From positions 35,556-99,555 of the forward strand of contig CAYMDH010000006.1 of NCBI GenBank assembly GCA_964389205.1: a stretch of 64,000 nt of DNA, given 5' to 3'. Positions 44,277 to 54,411 of the stretch are shown piece after piece. The DNA comes from Leptobacterium sp964389205 (GTDB lineage: Bacteria; Bacteroidota; Bacteroidia; Flavobacteriales; Flavobacteriaceae). Below the pieces are notes generated by a model. The model made no database searches. It was not told the DNA's origin and saw nothing but the letters and a program-made list of their open reading frames with translations. A program made the translations under genes and the position numbers. Position 1 is the first letter of the stretch, and each line of letters opens with the position of its first letter.

Positions 44277-46046
44277 TTATTCATGATTAAACTGTACCAT
44301 TCCGCATGGTGGTACCATCATTTCTTGGATTCCTTTCTGAAACACTGTAACTCCTTGATCTACAATATTTCCTTGGCAATTATAAACAAGATATCTATAT
44401 TTTCCTAAATTAATTTTACTCTTTATAATTATTGTCTCAGAAAATTTTCCATTAATAATATCTATAGTTTGGTGAGCCTGTTCAACAATAACCATTACTT
44501 CTTCATAAGCTCCAATAATCATATGATGATCGCTTGAAGCGTATACAACAGGATAATTAGACAAGGGTTTTGTTGGCGTAAAATCACCTTTTAATAATAC
44601 TTCAGAATACTCATTCCAATAGTCTGTATAAAATTTGATCATATCCAATTGTTCTTGAGGTGTTTCTTTAAGAATGACCGACAATTGAGGAACGCCAAAT
44701 AAAGAATTAACCATTTGTAATGCAGCAATTTCAAGAGGTTCATCTATATGCCATGTTAAAGGATCAGAATGTACAGATGTATCTCCTGATAACATTTTTA
44801 AATCTGCTATACGTACTCTATTCATAGTAGAATCTCCGGGGCAATCAAAAGCTCTAAACATATTGCCAAATTTTCGCATTGCAGGCCCTATGTATTTTTG
44901 TCTAAACTCTATAAATACTTCTGGATTAATTTGTTTTAAAGCAACTATAACATCTGTCATTAATCTATTTACAGCTTCATTGATAGATGCATAATCTCTT
45001 CCGTCTTCTTTTGTTAAAACTGTTGTTTCATATGCTTTAAAATCATCTATAAAATCTAACTTAAAGCCATCTATACCCCATACTGTTAATGCGTTTGTAT
45101 ATATAGAAATAAGGTACGCCCTCACTTCTGGATATCTAGGGTCAAAAACAGGAGCCCAACGATGATTTTCTGTTAAAAATTTTCCTTTAAATCTTTTATA
45201 AGCTTCCGATTTTTTTCCACAAAAAGGCACCGAAAACCACAACCCTAATTTCATGTCTTTTGCATGAACTTCATCAACAAATTCTTTAAATTTTGGAAAT
45301 CTTTCAGGCTTCCAATCACCTGTATAATCATACCCTCTATTAGAATCATTAGTTTGCCAACCATCGTCTATAATAATTAATTTATATCCTAAAGACCTTG
45401 CAATCTTACATTCTTCTAATAATGTTTTTGTTTTCAAATTTTGATGAAACTGATACCAAGTAGAGTACAAGGGAACACAAGCAAAATCAGGAACACTTGA
45501 CGGTTTCAAAATTTCAAAAGTCTCCCACCATCTAGAAACGGCTTTTAAAGATTCAGAAAATAAATTAGTATCATTATCTATATAAATTTCTGCTTCATAA
45601 TGTTCTATACACTCATGTTTTTCAGGAAAAAAAGTAATGTGACAATAGAACAAATTATCTTCTTCTCTATAGAGCGTATTTAATTCTAATGTATTGATAG
45701 CATCAGAGCAGGCAAAAGTTTGATAGTTACTATCATCATGTCCAAAGAGACTTACTACTGGGCAATCTACAGAGATACGTGTTTGCATATGATCTAGTTC
45801 CCAGTCATCCATAATCCTTTTATTAAAATCTGAAGTCGGTTTCCAAACTCCTTTAACATTATGAGCTGGTATTTTCCATCGAAGTGTGATTGGATGTGGT
45901 TCAAATGCTACATCATTATCCATTACTAAACGATATATAGAAACTCCTTTGTGCGATGATTTTTCATGCAAGGAAACATTAAATCGATCTGTTTGACCTA
46001 TTATTTCAATAGATTTGGATTGTATTTTAGTTGATGTTATAATCAT
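44277..46046 (-). CDS. GH36-type alpha-galactosidase
   Basis: 589 residues. A beta-sandwich N-terminal domain is followed by a TIM barrel containing IIIDDGWQTND and GIDGFKLDFIDDF (nucleophile Asp in KLDF). The candidate acid/base Asp lies in FRAFDCPGDS. No signal peptide is visible, so it acts in the cytoplasm on imported galactosides such as melibiose, or after outer-membrane import in the periplasm if exported differently. Its position among galK, galT and the symporter supports galactose release. Confidence 0.87.
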   Translation of the reverse strand: MIITSTKIQSKSIEIIGQTDRFNVSLHEKSSHKGVSIYRLVMDNDVAFEPHPITLRWKIPAHNVKGVWKPTSDFNKRIMDDWELDHMQTRISVDCPVVSLFGHDDSNYQTFACSDAINTLELNTLYREEDNLFYCHITFFPEKHECIEHYEAEIYIDNDTNLFSESLKAVSRWWETFEILKPSSVPDFACVPLYSTWYQFHQNLKTKTLLEECKIARSLGYKLIIIDDGWQTNDSNRGYDYTGDWKPERFPKFKEFVDEVHAKDMKLGLWFSVPFCGKKSEAYKRFKGKFLTENHRWAPVFDPRYPEVRAYLISIYTNALTVWGIDGFKLDFIDDFKAYETTVLTKEDGRDYASINEAVNRLMTDVIVALKQINPEVFIEFRQKYIGPAMRKFGNMFRAFDCPGDSTMNRVRIADLKMLSGDTSVHSDPLTWHIDEPLEIAALQMVNSLFGVPQLSVILKETPQEQLDMIKFYTDYWNEYSEVLLKGDFTPTKPLSNYPVVYASSDHHMIIGAYEEVMVIVEQAHQTIDIINGKFSETIIIKSKINLGKYRYLVYNCQGNIVDQGVTVFQKGIQEMMVPPCGMVQFNHE

Positions 46047-46055
46047 TGATATAAG

Positions 46056-49000
46056 TTATAATTCAAAAACTTTAATTTTTTCATTGTTTTGTGTGGCAAC
46101 AATATATTCGTTGCCATCTTTATCTGTAATTTTAATAAGGTGATTTGATTGATTAGGAACATAAAAACCTGATGTTTCAGAAGAAATTGCAGTAAAATTG
46201 CCCTTGTCTCCTTTTAAAAATAATCCGTTTAACGCATCTAATCTGCCATAATTAGTTTCTGCATAAAAATCATTTCCTACTAACAATGCATCTAAAGATC
46301 CATCTTTATCAAAATCATCTATTAAAATATCTTTTATAGGAGCTATTTGACTAGCCATAGGCAATGCTTTAATTTTAAAGCTACCATTTCCTAAATTCTC
46401 TATATAACTACTTTCAAATTGTTCTACAGACAATGTTTCTTTTTCTATATCTTCTATTTCGAGCAGTGTATTAAAATCTACTTGAGAAAAAGATTCATAG
46501 GTTAGGTATTTGGTCTTCAATTTGACCAATTGTTTCATAATATCATCTCGAGAGTGAATTGGCAATAATTTTTGCCCAGCAGAAGTTTCAAAAAATTGAG
46601 CAATTATAGGATCTGGACTACCGTTGTTGTCAAAATCTTTTTTATAAATGTAAACAGGTGTTTTAGAGGTTGGTTTTAAATAACTATTAAGCCCTTGATT
46701 TCCTGCTATAAAATCTAAATCGCCATCATTATCAAAATCGGCAGTTTTTATAGTATTCCACCAACCAGTTGTTTTTACTCGGTTTCCAGATTCATTTTCC
46801 CATTGTACCTCCCATGGTTCAATACGTCCTTGATTATTTTTAAAAAATGTGATGTTTGACCATTCTCCAACTGTAACTAATTCTGGAAATCCATCATTAT
46901 CTATATCTTTCCATAGTGCATCTGCAACCATCCCTATAGCATCTTGACTTAATTTAATACTAGAAAAAACGCCTTCATTATTAATTAAAATATAGTTTTC
47001 AGGGATTGTAGGATATGCTTCTGGCACTAAATTACTTCCAATAAAAAAGTCTATATCTCCATCATTATCTATATCTGAGGGACGAACACATGATGTGGCT
47101 TGTGATAAAGCAGGCAATCTTTTTTTGTCTAATACATAATTTCCTTTTCCATCGTTTATATAGATTCTATCTTGTAATGATGGAGCGTCTTTTTTAAATT
47201 CACTACTCCCACTAGCCACATAGAGATCTAAATCCTGATCATTATCTATATCTATAAAAGCAGCATCTGTATCTTCATAGATACTTTCTAAGGTTTGTTT
47301 TAATTCATAAACACCTTCTTTATTTTGTTTAAATAGCTGTCCTGGAAATCCTTTACTTCCTCCTATGAAAATTTCATCTCCTTTTTGCTTATCTATATTG
47401 GCTGCCGCAATACATGGCCCTGATTTAGAATATTGTTTCATCAATAGGTTTTGAAACACATAATCATTTGAAGGATTCTCTTTGTGCTTAAAATCTAGAA
47501 GTTCTTTGTTTTCCTTAAACAAAAATGATTTAGTATTTATTTTCTCCACAGGAGAAGAGCTTTTGTTTTGAAAGATCTCTATAGTTTGATTTACTAAAAG
47601 ATCTTCTTTATAGAGCTTAGTAACATTCCCTTGGGGCCATTTTACTTCCAAAGAATCTACGGCATTGTTTTTTAAACCAAAATGAAGTATTGGTTCTACG
47701 GAAGATAAATACCCTCTAATTGTATTTTGATATTGTATCTGTTTTCTATTACTTTCCCATATTTGAACCTTAGCCCCTATTGCTTTAGCATTCTTTTTAT
47801 TGCCTTTTAATTTGATTCTTAAATAATAGGTTTCTTCTTTTTCTGTTGTATGATTTTCTATTAAAAAAGCTTTATCATTTATATTATTAACCGCTAAATC
47901 TAGATCCCCATCATTATCAAAATCTGCATAAGCTACTCCATTAGAATAAGAAGTGTTTTCAGTCATCCACTTATTTGAAACGTCTAAAAAACGAGCCTGT
48001 TCTTTATTCTCATAAAAAAAATTGGATAAACGTATACCTTCTACATCTTTTACTAAATCTCTTAGTTTTTGATTTCTGGCTTCTTGTGTTCCAAAAACAT
48101 TGTTCTGTCTTGAAAAATTCACAAAATCTAAATCTGTAATGTCTTTCACATATCCATTGCTTATATATATGTCTTTATCTCCATCATTATCAAAATCTAC
48201 CATTAATGGAGCCCAGCTCCAATCTGTATTAGAGATCCCAGCTAAAAAACCTATCTCACTTGTTTTAACGGGTTCATTTTCAATAAAACCATTATTAAGT
48301 TGTAATGTATTATGCATATATTGAGATGCATATCCATTTCTATTTGATAGGAGGTATTTATCATAATTCATGATTCCTAACATACGCTTTTGACGTTCAT
48401 AGTTTTCTGGAAGCATATCTAAAACTAGAATGTCTGGCAATGCATCATTGTTAACATCTGCCAGATCTACTCCCATTGCATTATAAGTTTCATGCCCTAA
48501 ATATAATTGACTAACTTCCTCAAAGCCTAAATGTTCTTTGTTTTCATTAAATCCTTTATTAAGGTACATCAAATCATCTGTAATAAAATCATTAGAAACA
48601 TAAATATCTGGCAAACCATCATCATTAAAATCGTTAATTCCTACACCCAATCCAAAACCTTTTTCTTTAATATTCATTTGATCTGAAACATCTGTAAATA
48701 CAGGGTGTTGTTTGTTTTGATCAAAATCATTTCTTAATAAATAATCTGATAAGTGTTCGGGCATATACCGTTTTGGGATTGGAGAATTTTTATCAAACGT
48801 AGTACTCCCATTATGAACAAGGTAAGCGTCGAGATCTCCATCTAGGTCAAAATCTAAAAACACAGCTTGTTGTGAATAACGCCCGTCGCTTAGCTGATAA
48901 GCTTCAGCTGCTTCATTAAAAAAAGGGGTTCCATTTTTATCTAATCCTTTATTAATAAACAGTAAGTTTTTGCAATCATTTTTGCAATTTGCACCTCCCA

Positions 49001-49391
49001 CACTCAAATAAATATCGTCCCATCCATCTGCATTTATATCTATTATAGAAACTCCTGTTACCCAACTCTCTGTATAAAACCCTGAATCTTTAGAAATATC
49101 TTTAAATTGTAACGCTCCTTCATTTATATATAATTTAGAAGAAACTTGATTTCCAGTAAAAACAATATCAGAAAGACCATCATTATTAAAATCACCAATG
49201 CCTACGCCTCCCCCATTATAACAATATTGAAAATCAATAACATTTATAGAATCGTTTTCTGAAATAGTATTAGAAAAATCAATATTAGAATGCTTACTAT
49301 TGATATATGTGAATCTCATTTCTTCTTTTTCAGTTGTGCATGAAATCGTCAATATGAAATAAAATATAAATAGTAATCTTCTCTTTTGCAT
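46056..49391 (-). CDS. FG-GAP/VCBS-repeat lipoprotein with ASPIC/UnbV domain
   Basis: 1111 residues from the ATG at 49391 (MQKRRLLFIFYFILTISC, lipobox with Cys 18); an ATG seven codons upstream adds non-signal residues. Many calcium-binding repeats of the DxDxDGxxD type appear (GDFNNDGLSDIV, DINADGWDDIY, DFDNDGDKDIY), forming beta-propellers. The ASPIC/UnbV-like segment lies near 520-610. Such lipoproteins sit with SusCD pairs and are thought to bind glycans or adhere at the cell surface. Confidence 0.88.
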   Translation of the reverse strand: MQKRRLLFIFYFILTISCTTEKEEMRFTYINSKHSNIDFSNTISENDSINVIDFQYCYNGGGVGIGDFNNDGLSDIVFTGNQVSSKLYINEGALQFKDISKDSGFYTESWVTGVSIIDINADGWDDIYLSVGGANCKNDCKNLLFINKGLDKNGTPFFNEAAEAYQLSDGRYSQQAVFLDFDLDGDLDAYLVHNGSTTFDKNSPIPKRYMPEHLSDYLLRNDFDQNKQHPVFTDVSDQMNIKEKGFGLGVGINDFNDDGLPDIYVSNDFITDDLMYLNKGFNENKEHLGFEEVSQLYLGHETYNAMGVDLADVNNDALPDILVLDMLPENYERQKRMLGIMNYDKYLLSNRNGYASQYMHNTLQLNNGFIENEPVKTSEIGFLAGISNTDWSWAPLMVDFDNDGDKDIYISNGYVKDITDLDFVNFSRQNNVFGTQEARNQKLRDLVKDVEGIRLSNFFYENKEQARFLDVSNKWMTENTSYSNGVAYADFDNDGDLDLAVNNINDKAFLIENHTTEKEETYYLRIKLKGNKKNAKAIGAKVQIWESNRKQIQYQNTIRGYLSSVEPILHFGLKNNAVDSLEVKWPQGNVTKLYKEDLLVNQTIEIFQNKSSSPVEKINTKSFLFKENKELLDFKHKENPSNDYVFQNLLMKQYSKSGPCIAAANIDKQKGDEIFIGGSKGFPGQLFKQNKEGVYELKQTLESIYEDTDAAFIDIDNDQDLDLYVASGSSEFKKDAPSLQDRIYINDGKGNYVLDKKRLPALSQATSCVRPSDIDNDGDIDFFIGSNLVPEAYPTIPENYILINNEGVFSSIKLSQDAIGMVADALWKDIDNDGFPELVTVGEWSNITFFKNNQGRIEPWEVQWENESGNRVKTTGWWNTIKTADFDNDGDLDFIAGNQGLNSYLKPTSKTPVYIYKKDFDNNGSPDPIIAQFFETSAGQKLLPIHSRDDIMKQLVKLKTKYLTYESFSQVDFNTLLEIEDIEKETLSVEQFESSYIENLGNGSFKIKALPMASQIAPIKDILIDDFDKDGSLDALLVGNDFYAETNYGRLDALNGLFLKGDKGNFTAISSETSGFYVPNQSNHLIKITDKDGNEYIVATQNNEKIKVFEL

Positions 49392-49433
49392 AGGTACTTT
49401 GTGAATAATCATAAAAAGTATATCTTCATGAAA

Positions 49434-49456
49434 GCCAAGTATCTATATTACTTGGC
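49434..49456 (-). terminator. Hairpin between susD-like and FG-GAP genes
   Basis: GCCAAGTA and TACTTGGC form an eight-base-pair stem with a seven-base loop. Only a short TTTC follows on the minus strand, so it may be an attenuator that lowers expression of downstream genes relative to SusCD. Confidence 0.5.
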
Positions 49457-49510
49457 TCTCAGAAAATATTCAACAAACTACTTTAAACTTAATAAAACTA
49501 ATTTAATATA

Positions 49511-51085
49511 CTAGTAACCTGGATTCTGGTTCAAATTTGGATTTGCTTGTAATTCTGGAACAGGAATCCATATTAATTCATCTCTTCCTGTTGTAAAAGA
49601 TGCGCCTGCTGCTAATGATTTTGGGTGTCTTCCATTAGCAACTGTAGAACCAGGGCCTAAAACATCATCTGCTAAATTCCATCTCACAAGATCAAGAAAG
49701 CGATGACCTTCTCCTGTTAATTCCATAATACGTTCATCTACTATAGCATCAAAAGTTTCTGTCTGTGATAATCCTAAATCTAAAGGAGCTATCCCAGCAC
49801 GAACTCTTACTTCGTTAATAAATGGAATTGCTTCTCCAGTAGCTCCGTTTTCGTTTAGCGCTTCTGCTAACATTAACAAAACATCTGAATAACGAATAAT
49901 TCTCCAATTGTTTCCAATAGTATTTCCTAAAACAGGAATACTTTGTCGTTCTCCTGCTTCATAAGCAGCGTATTTTCTTGTAAAATAAGGCTCTACCCCT
50001 CTAGTTCCTGCTTCAGCTATATCTGCTGCAAAATCTTCAGCAAAAGGAACGCCTCCATATCCAGTTGAGCCTGGATAATCAAAACCAATAGTGACATTTC
50101 TTCTTACCGTATCTCCATTGTCTTCAAAAACTTGAAAAATATGTGGGTTAATAAAGTGCCCATTGTCTGGACTTAAATTTGGCGGAGCATAATCAATAAA
50201 GTAATTTCCTTGTGTACCAGTTCCTGGTATATCAGAACCCCAAATAAAATTATCTTGCCCTAAAAATTGTAGTTCAAAAACAGATTCTTCATTATTTTCA
50301 TTTGTAGTTGTGAAGTTCTCTTCATAACGTTCTGCAGGTAATAATGCATAACTAAAATTTGTAGTTACTGCTCGCAGATCTGTTACTGCTTCTCCAAAAT
50401 TCTCTAAATAAAGATTTGTTTTTCCTCTTAGAGCCAATGCTGATCCCGCCGTTGGTCTACCTGCATCTTCAGAAGGCCATGTATCAGGAAGCATTTGAGC
50501 TGCTATAGCAAGGTCTGCCACTACTGCATTAAAAACCTCTGTTTGAGTTGATTGTGATGGAAAAAAATCTTCTGTCGATGCTGGTGTCTCATTTACCAAT
50601 GGTACGTTACCCCAAAAAGCAGCTAAATACCAATTTGCAAATGCTCTCATAAAGTAAGCTTGTCCTAAAATTTCATTACGAGCGACACCCTCTGGCAAAT
50701 TATCACTATTTGCGGATTCCAATATCGTATTTGCTCTAAAAATTACTTGATACAATTGCGGAAACATATCTGTAGACCACCTGGAAACTCCTGGTACTCC
50801 TTGTAAAGTTGACATTTGAGTATTTGTATCAAACGGCACTATATTAAATGCATCAGAACGCAACATAGCTCCTGTATGCACCACTCTTCCCCAGAAAAAC
50901 ACTGCGGTGAGTGGGTGAAACATTCCATTTACAGCAAGCCTAAAATCTGCTTCTGATTGAAAAAATTCAGGCTCTGCAACTGCATTTGGGTTAGAAATCT
51001 CCAGTTGATCTTCATCACAGCTATATATTCCTAAAACCAATGCAAACAGAGCGAAAAGACCAAAAATTTTAAAATTAATTTTCAT
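49511..51085 (-). CDS. SusD/RagB-family surface glycan-binding lipoprotein
   Basis: 524 residues. The signal ends IYSC (lipoprotein Cys). FRLAVNGMFHPLTAVFFWGR starts the SusD helical domain, GQAYFMRAFANWYLA is the TPR-like part, and ALNENGATGEAIPFINEVRVRAG with ELTGEGHRFLDLVRW are C-terminal hallmarks. It forms the lid of the SusC channel. It lies 64 bp downstream of the susC-like gene. Confidence 0.95.
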   Translation of the reverse strand: MKINFKIFGLFALFALVLGIYSCDEDQLEISNPNAVAEPEFFQSEADFRLAVNGMFHPLTAVFFWGRVVHTGAMLRSDAFNIVPFDTNTQMSTLQGVPGVSRWSTDMFPQLYQVIFRANTILESANSDNLPEGVARNEILGQAYFMRAFANWYLAAFWGNVPLVNETPASTEDFFPSQSTQTEVFNAVVADLAIAAQMLPDTWPSEDAGRPTAGSALALRGKTNLYLENFGEAVTDLRAVTTNFSYALLPAERYEENFTTTNENNEESVFELQFLGQDNFIWGSDIPGTGTQGNYFIDYAPPNLSPDNGHFINPHIFQVFEDNGDTVRRNVTIGFDYPGSTGYGGVPFAEDFAADIAEAGTRGVEPYFTRKYAAYEAGERQSIPVLGNTIGNNWRIIRYSDVLLMLAEALNENGATGEAIPFINEVRVRAGIAPLDLGLSQTETFDAIVDERIMELTGEGHRFLDLVRWNLADDVLGPGSTVANGRHPKSLAAGASFTTGRDELIWIPVPELQANPNLNQNPGY

Positions 51086-51149
51086 AATTAAATCGCTTTT
51101 TAAGTTATTCTATTTTTATTCTCAACATTTAAATTTATTATTATTTCGT

Positions 51150-54100
51150 TTAAAATGAAAACTGCGCTCCAAGTATAAACGTTCTTGGTCGTGGTTGTGC
51201 TCTTACGTCTAACCCTCTACCAAAAATTGGATTTGTAACTCCTCTGAAACCAAAGAACCCTGTATCTGCATCTGCTTGAGCTCCAGATGTAGATCCAATT
51301 TCTGGATCAAATCCTGAATATCCGGTGATAACAAATACATTTTGAATATTCAAAAATACTCTTAAATTTTTAATCCATTGAGAACCAACAGCATCTGTTA
51401 AATTATATCCTATTTCTAAAGTTTTTAATCTTAAAAAAGAACCGTCTTCAACAAAGAAATCTGATGGTAATTGATTTCCTGCTGGTCCTCCAGCTGCTGT
51501 AGCTCTAGGTATATTTGTGTTTTCATTTACACCTTCTACAAAGGAATCTCTAACTAAAGAAAATTTGTTATCATCTGTAAAAAACACACCAAAAAATCTA
51601 GTCACATTATAAATTTCATTTCCTTGAACTCCATTAAAGAATGCGCCAAAGTCCCATTTTTTATAACTCCCACTAAAATTAATTCCGTAGGTGAAATCCG
51701 GAGTTGGATCTCCTAAATTAGTTTGGTCGCTTTCATTTATTATTCCATCCCCATTAATATCTACTCTTCTAAAATCTCCTGGTTGTACTAATGCTCTTCT
51801 TGCAGGATCATTAGCAATTCCCGGATCATTGTCTATTTCTGCTTGATTTCTATAAATACCATCATTTCTAAAACCAAAAAAGAAGCCAAGAGGATTTCCT
51901 ACCTCAAATCGATTTACTCTAGTTTGTTCTTCATTAATTGCTGGACCAACGATAGGGTTTGGAGATGATGTTAATTCATTATCGATAGCTGCAAAATTTA
52001 GCCCTACATTAAATTTAAAATCGCTTCCTGTATCATAGTCATAACTTGCTTGAATTTCAAAACCATTATTATTGATAGATGCTGCATTTTGAGTTACTGC
52101 ATTAGCAGATCCTGTGGTAGATGGAACTTGCACTGGCAATAATACATCATCATTGTCTCTGTCGAAATAGTCTACACTAATATTTAACTTATTGTCTAAC
52201 AATGTTAAGTCTACACCAAAATTGACTGTTGTAGAAGTCTCAAAACTTATATTTTCATCTACTAAAGATGTAATTGCAAATCCCTGATCAGGTGAACCTC
52301 CAAAAGCAACATTTGATGATGGGCTCAATACAGATTGAAAAACAAAATCTCCAATGTTTTGAGATCCTAATTCTCCATATCCACCTCTTAATTTAAAGGT
52401 ATTAATCACTGCATCTTCAGGCCAAAAGTTTTCTTGACTCAAAACCCAACCAACAGAAAAGGAAGGGAATACATCTGAATTATTAGCATCGTTAAACCTA
52501 GAAGTAGCATCTCTACGAAGGATTCCTGAGAAAAGATACTTGTTATCATATTTATAATTTACACGTCCGTATACCGAAAATAATCTCGATAATAATCTTC
52601 CACCGCCTGTATTTTCAACCTGATCTGTGAAATTGGAAATGTTTCTAATATTATTACTTGGTAATCCTTGAGCAAAAACTGCTAGCGTATTAACATCAAC
52701 TTCTTGACGGGCACCCCCTATTAGCACATCAAGATCATGATTTCCAAATCTCTTTTTATAATTTAAAGTTGGCTCTACGTTTGTTGATAATACTTCGCTA
52801 CGAACTTCTGTTAGATCATTTGCATCATTAAGGTTATTAGTTGCATCCGTAAAACTTTGGAAAAAAGTAGGAAGAAAGTTATTCCTATATATATTTCTAT
52901 AATCTACTCCTAAATTTATTTTTGCAGTTAATCCATCTATTATTTCATAGCTCAGATTTATATTCCCTAATAAGTTACGTTCTGTGTTTTCATCATCTAA
53001 CAAATTTGCATTGGCAAATTTATTGGTACCTCCTACCCCAAAAATGTTTCCATCAACTGCTTCAAAACCTCCTTCATTTTCAGGCGCAAATGCTCTTAAA
53101 ATAGGTAATGTTGGTCCTTGATTTCCAAAAGCTGTATTCTGAGTAAACTCATTTTGAGCAAAAGAAAAGGATTCTTCTACTTTAAATTTTCCCAAACTAA
53201 ACTGACTGTTAAGTCTAGTCGTAATTCTTTCAAAATCTGAACTGATTAAAAGACCTTCTTCTCTATAATAATTAGAAGAAAAATAATAAGATGAGTTTTC
53301 TCCTCCTCCAGAAACATTGAACCCATAATCTTGAATACTTCCTGTATTGATGCTTAGATCCTGAAAGTCTGTATCAATCCCCGGATCTACTATGTTTCCT
53401 GGCAATCCATCATTAATTCTACGCTGATTTAAAAACTCTATATATTGAGGTCCATTCAAAAGGTCAACCAACCTTGTTTCTGTATTAACTCCTCCTCTAA
53501 TATCTACATTGACAGTAGGTGTAGAGTTTGTTTTTCCTCGATTTGTTGTAATAATAATTACACCATTCGCAGCTCTAGAACCATAAATTGCTGCAGAAGT
53601 AGCATCTTTTAATACTTGAATATCTTTTACGTCTTTAGGGTTTAAAAATACAATATCATCTACAATAGTTCCATCTACTACATATAATGGAAAAGAATTT
53701 GTAAGTGAACTAACTCCTCTAACAAATACATTTGCAGCACTTCCTGGTTCACCCCCTGCGCTCTCAACTTGCACACCTGCTAATTTTCCCTGAATAGCAG
53801 TAGTGGGATTTGCTGTTACAATTTGAGCGATATCTTTTTCTTTAATCTGAGATACTGCTCCTGTTAAATCTCGTTTTGTTTGTGTACCAAATCCGATCAC
53901 TACTACTTCATCAAGTTGTTGTTGATCTTCTGCCATGGTCACATTGATAGTTGTTCTATTGTCTACTGCGATTTCTTGAGTTAAAAAACCAACATAAGAA
54001 AACACTAAAACAGCATCTGTCCCTACATTATTTAATGTATAGTTACCGTCAAAATCTGTTGTTGTTCCATTTTGAGTTCCTTTGACAACTACACTAGCTC

Positions 54101-54215
54101 CAGGCAACGGTCCTGTTGCATCTGTAACAGTACCTGTAATTGTCTGTCCCAAAATCGTTGTGGTAAAACCCACAAAGAAAAATGTTAAAATTAAATTGAA
54201 TAGATTTTTATTCAT
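51150..54215 (-). CDS. SusC/RagA-family TonB-linked outer-membrane transporter
   Basis: 1021 residues. The signal peptide is followed by a carboxypeptidase-like domain (ITGTVTDATGPLPGASVVVKG), a TonB box region (LDEVVVIGFGTQ), a plug (NVFVRGVSSL and PLYVVDGTIVDD) and a 22-strand barrel ending in FILGAQFSF. It imports oligosaccharides with its SusD partner, powered by TonB. The co-located alpha-galactosidase suggests an alpha-galactoside substrate; that is inferred. Confidence 0.96.
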   Translation of the reverse strand: MNKNLFNLILTFFFVGFTTTILGQTITGTVTDATGPLPGASVVVKGTQNGTTTDFDGNYTLNNVGTDAVLVFSYVGFLTQEIAVDNRTTINVTMAEDQQQLDEVVVIGFGTQTKRDLTGAVSQIKEKDIAQIVTANPTTAIQGKLAGVQVESAGGEPGSAANVFVRGVSSLTNSFPLYVVDGTIVDDIVFLNPKDVKDIQVLKDATSAAIYGSRAANGVIIITTNRGKTNSTPTVNVDIRGGVNTETRLVDLLNGPQYIEFLNQRRINDGLPGNIVDPGIDTDFQDLSINTGSIQDYGFNVSGGGENSSYYFSSNYYREEGLLISSDFERITTRLNSQFSLGKFKVEESFSFAQNEFTQNTAFGNQGPTLPILRAFAPENEGGFEAVDGNIFGVGGTNKFANANLLDDENTERNLLGNINLSYEIIDGLTAKINLGVDYRNIYRNNFLPTFFQSFTDATNNLNDANDLTEVRSEVLSTNVEPTLNYKKRFGNHDLDVLIGGARQEVDVNTLAVFAQGLPSNNIRNISNFTDQVENTGGGRLLSRLFSVYGRVNYKYDNKYLFSGILRRDATSRFNDANNSDVFPSFSVGWVLSQENFWPEDAVINTFKLRGGYGELGSQNIGDFVFQSVLSPSSNVAFGGSPDQGFAITSLVDENISFETSTTVNFGVDLTLLDNKLNISVDYFDRDNDDVLLPVQVPSTTGSANAVTQNAASINNNGFEIQASYDYDTGSDFKFNVGLNFAAIDNELTSSPNPIVGPAINEEQTRVNRFEVGNPLGFFFGFRNDGIYRNQAEIDNDPGIANDPARRALVQPGDFRRVDINGDGIINESDQTNLGDPTPDFTYGINFSGSYKKWDFGAFFNGVQGNEIYNVTRFFGVFFTDDNKFSLVRDSFVEGVNENTNIPRATAAGGPAGNQLPSDFFVEDGSFLRLKTLEIGYNLTDAVGSQWIKNLRVFLNIQNVFVITGYSGFDPEIGSTSGAQADADTGFFGFRGVTNPIFGRGLDVRAQPRPRTFILGAQFSF

Positions 54216-54289
54216 AAGGTCTTGATTAAATAGTTAATTAAAATCCCAAGCATAGAATACGTCAATATTATTATATAGTAAGAAATAAA

Positions 54290-54314
54290 AGTGTGCTATG
54301 ATACACTATGCTAC
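54290..54314 (-). promoter_or_regulatory. Candidate operator upstream of susC
   Basis: The inverted repeat AGTGT-N8-ACACT (54290-54307) overlaps CTATGCTAC (54306-54314), a 9-mer found again before galK. It lies 75-99 bp upstream of the susC-like start, in the space shared with the GntR gene end. Binding by the adjacent GntR regulator is a guess. Confidence 0.35.
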
Positions 54315-54411
54315 CTAACAAATATATAATATTTTTTGTATTTATGTAAAATTTAAGATAAAAAAATGTCTAATCAATAATTTTGTGTTTATTATATTAA
54401 GGAATATTAAA

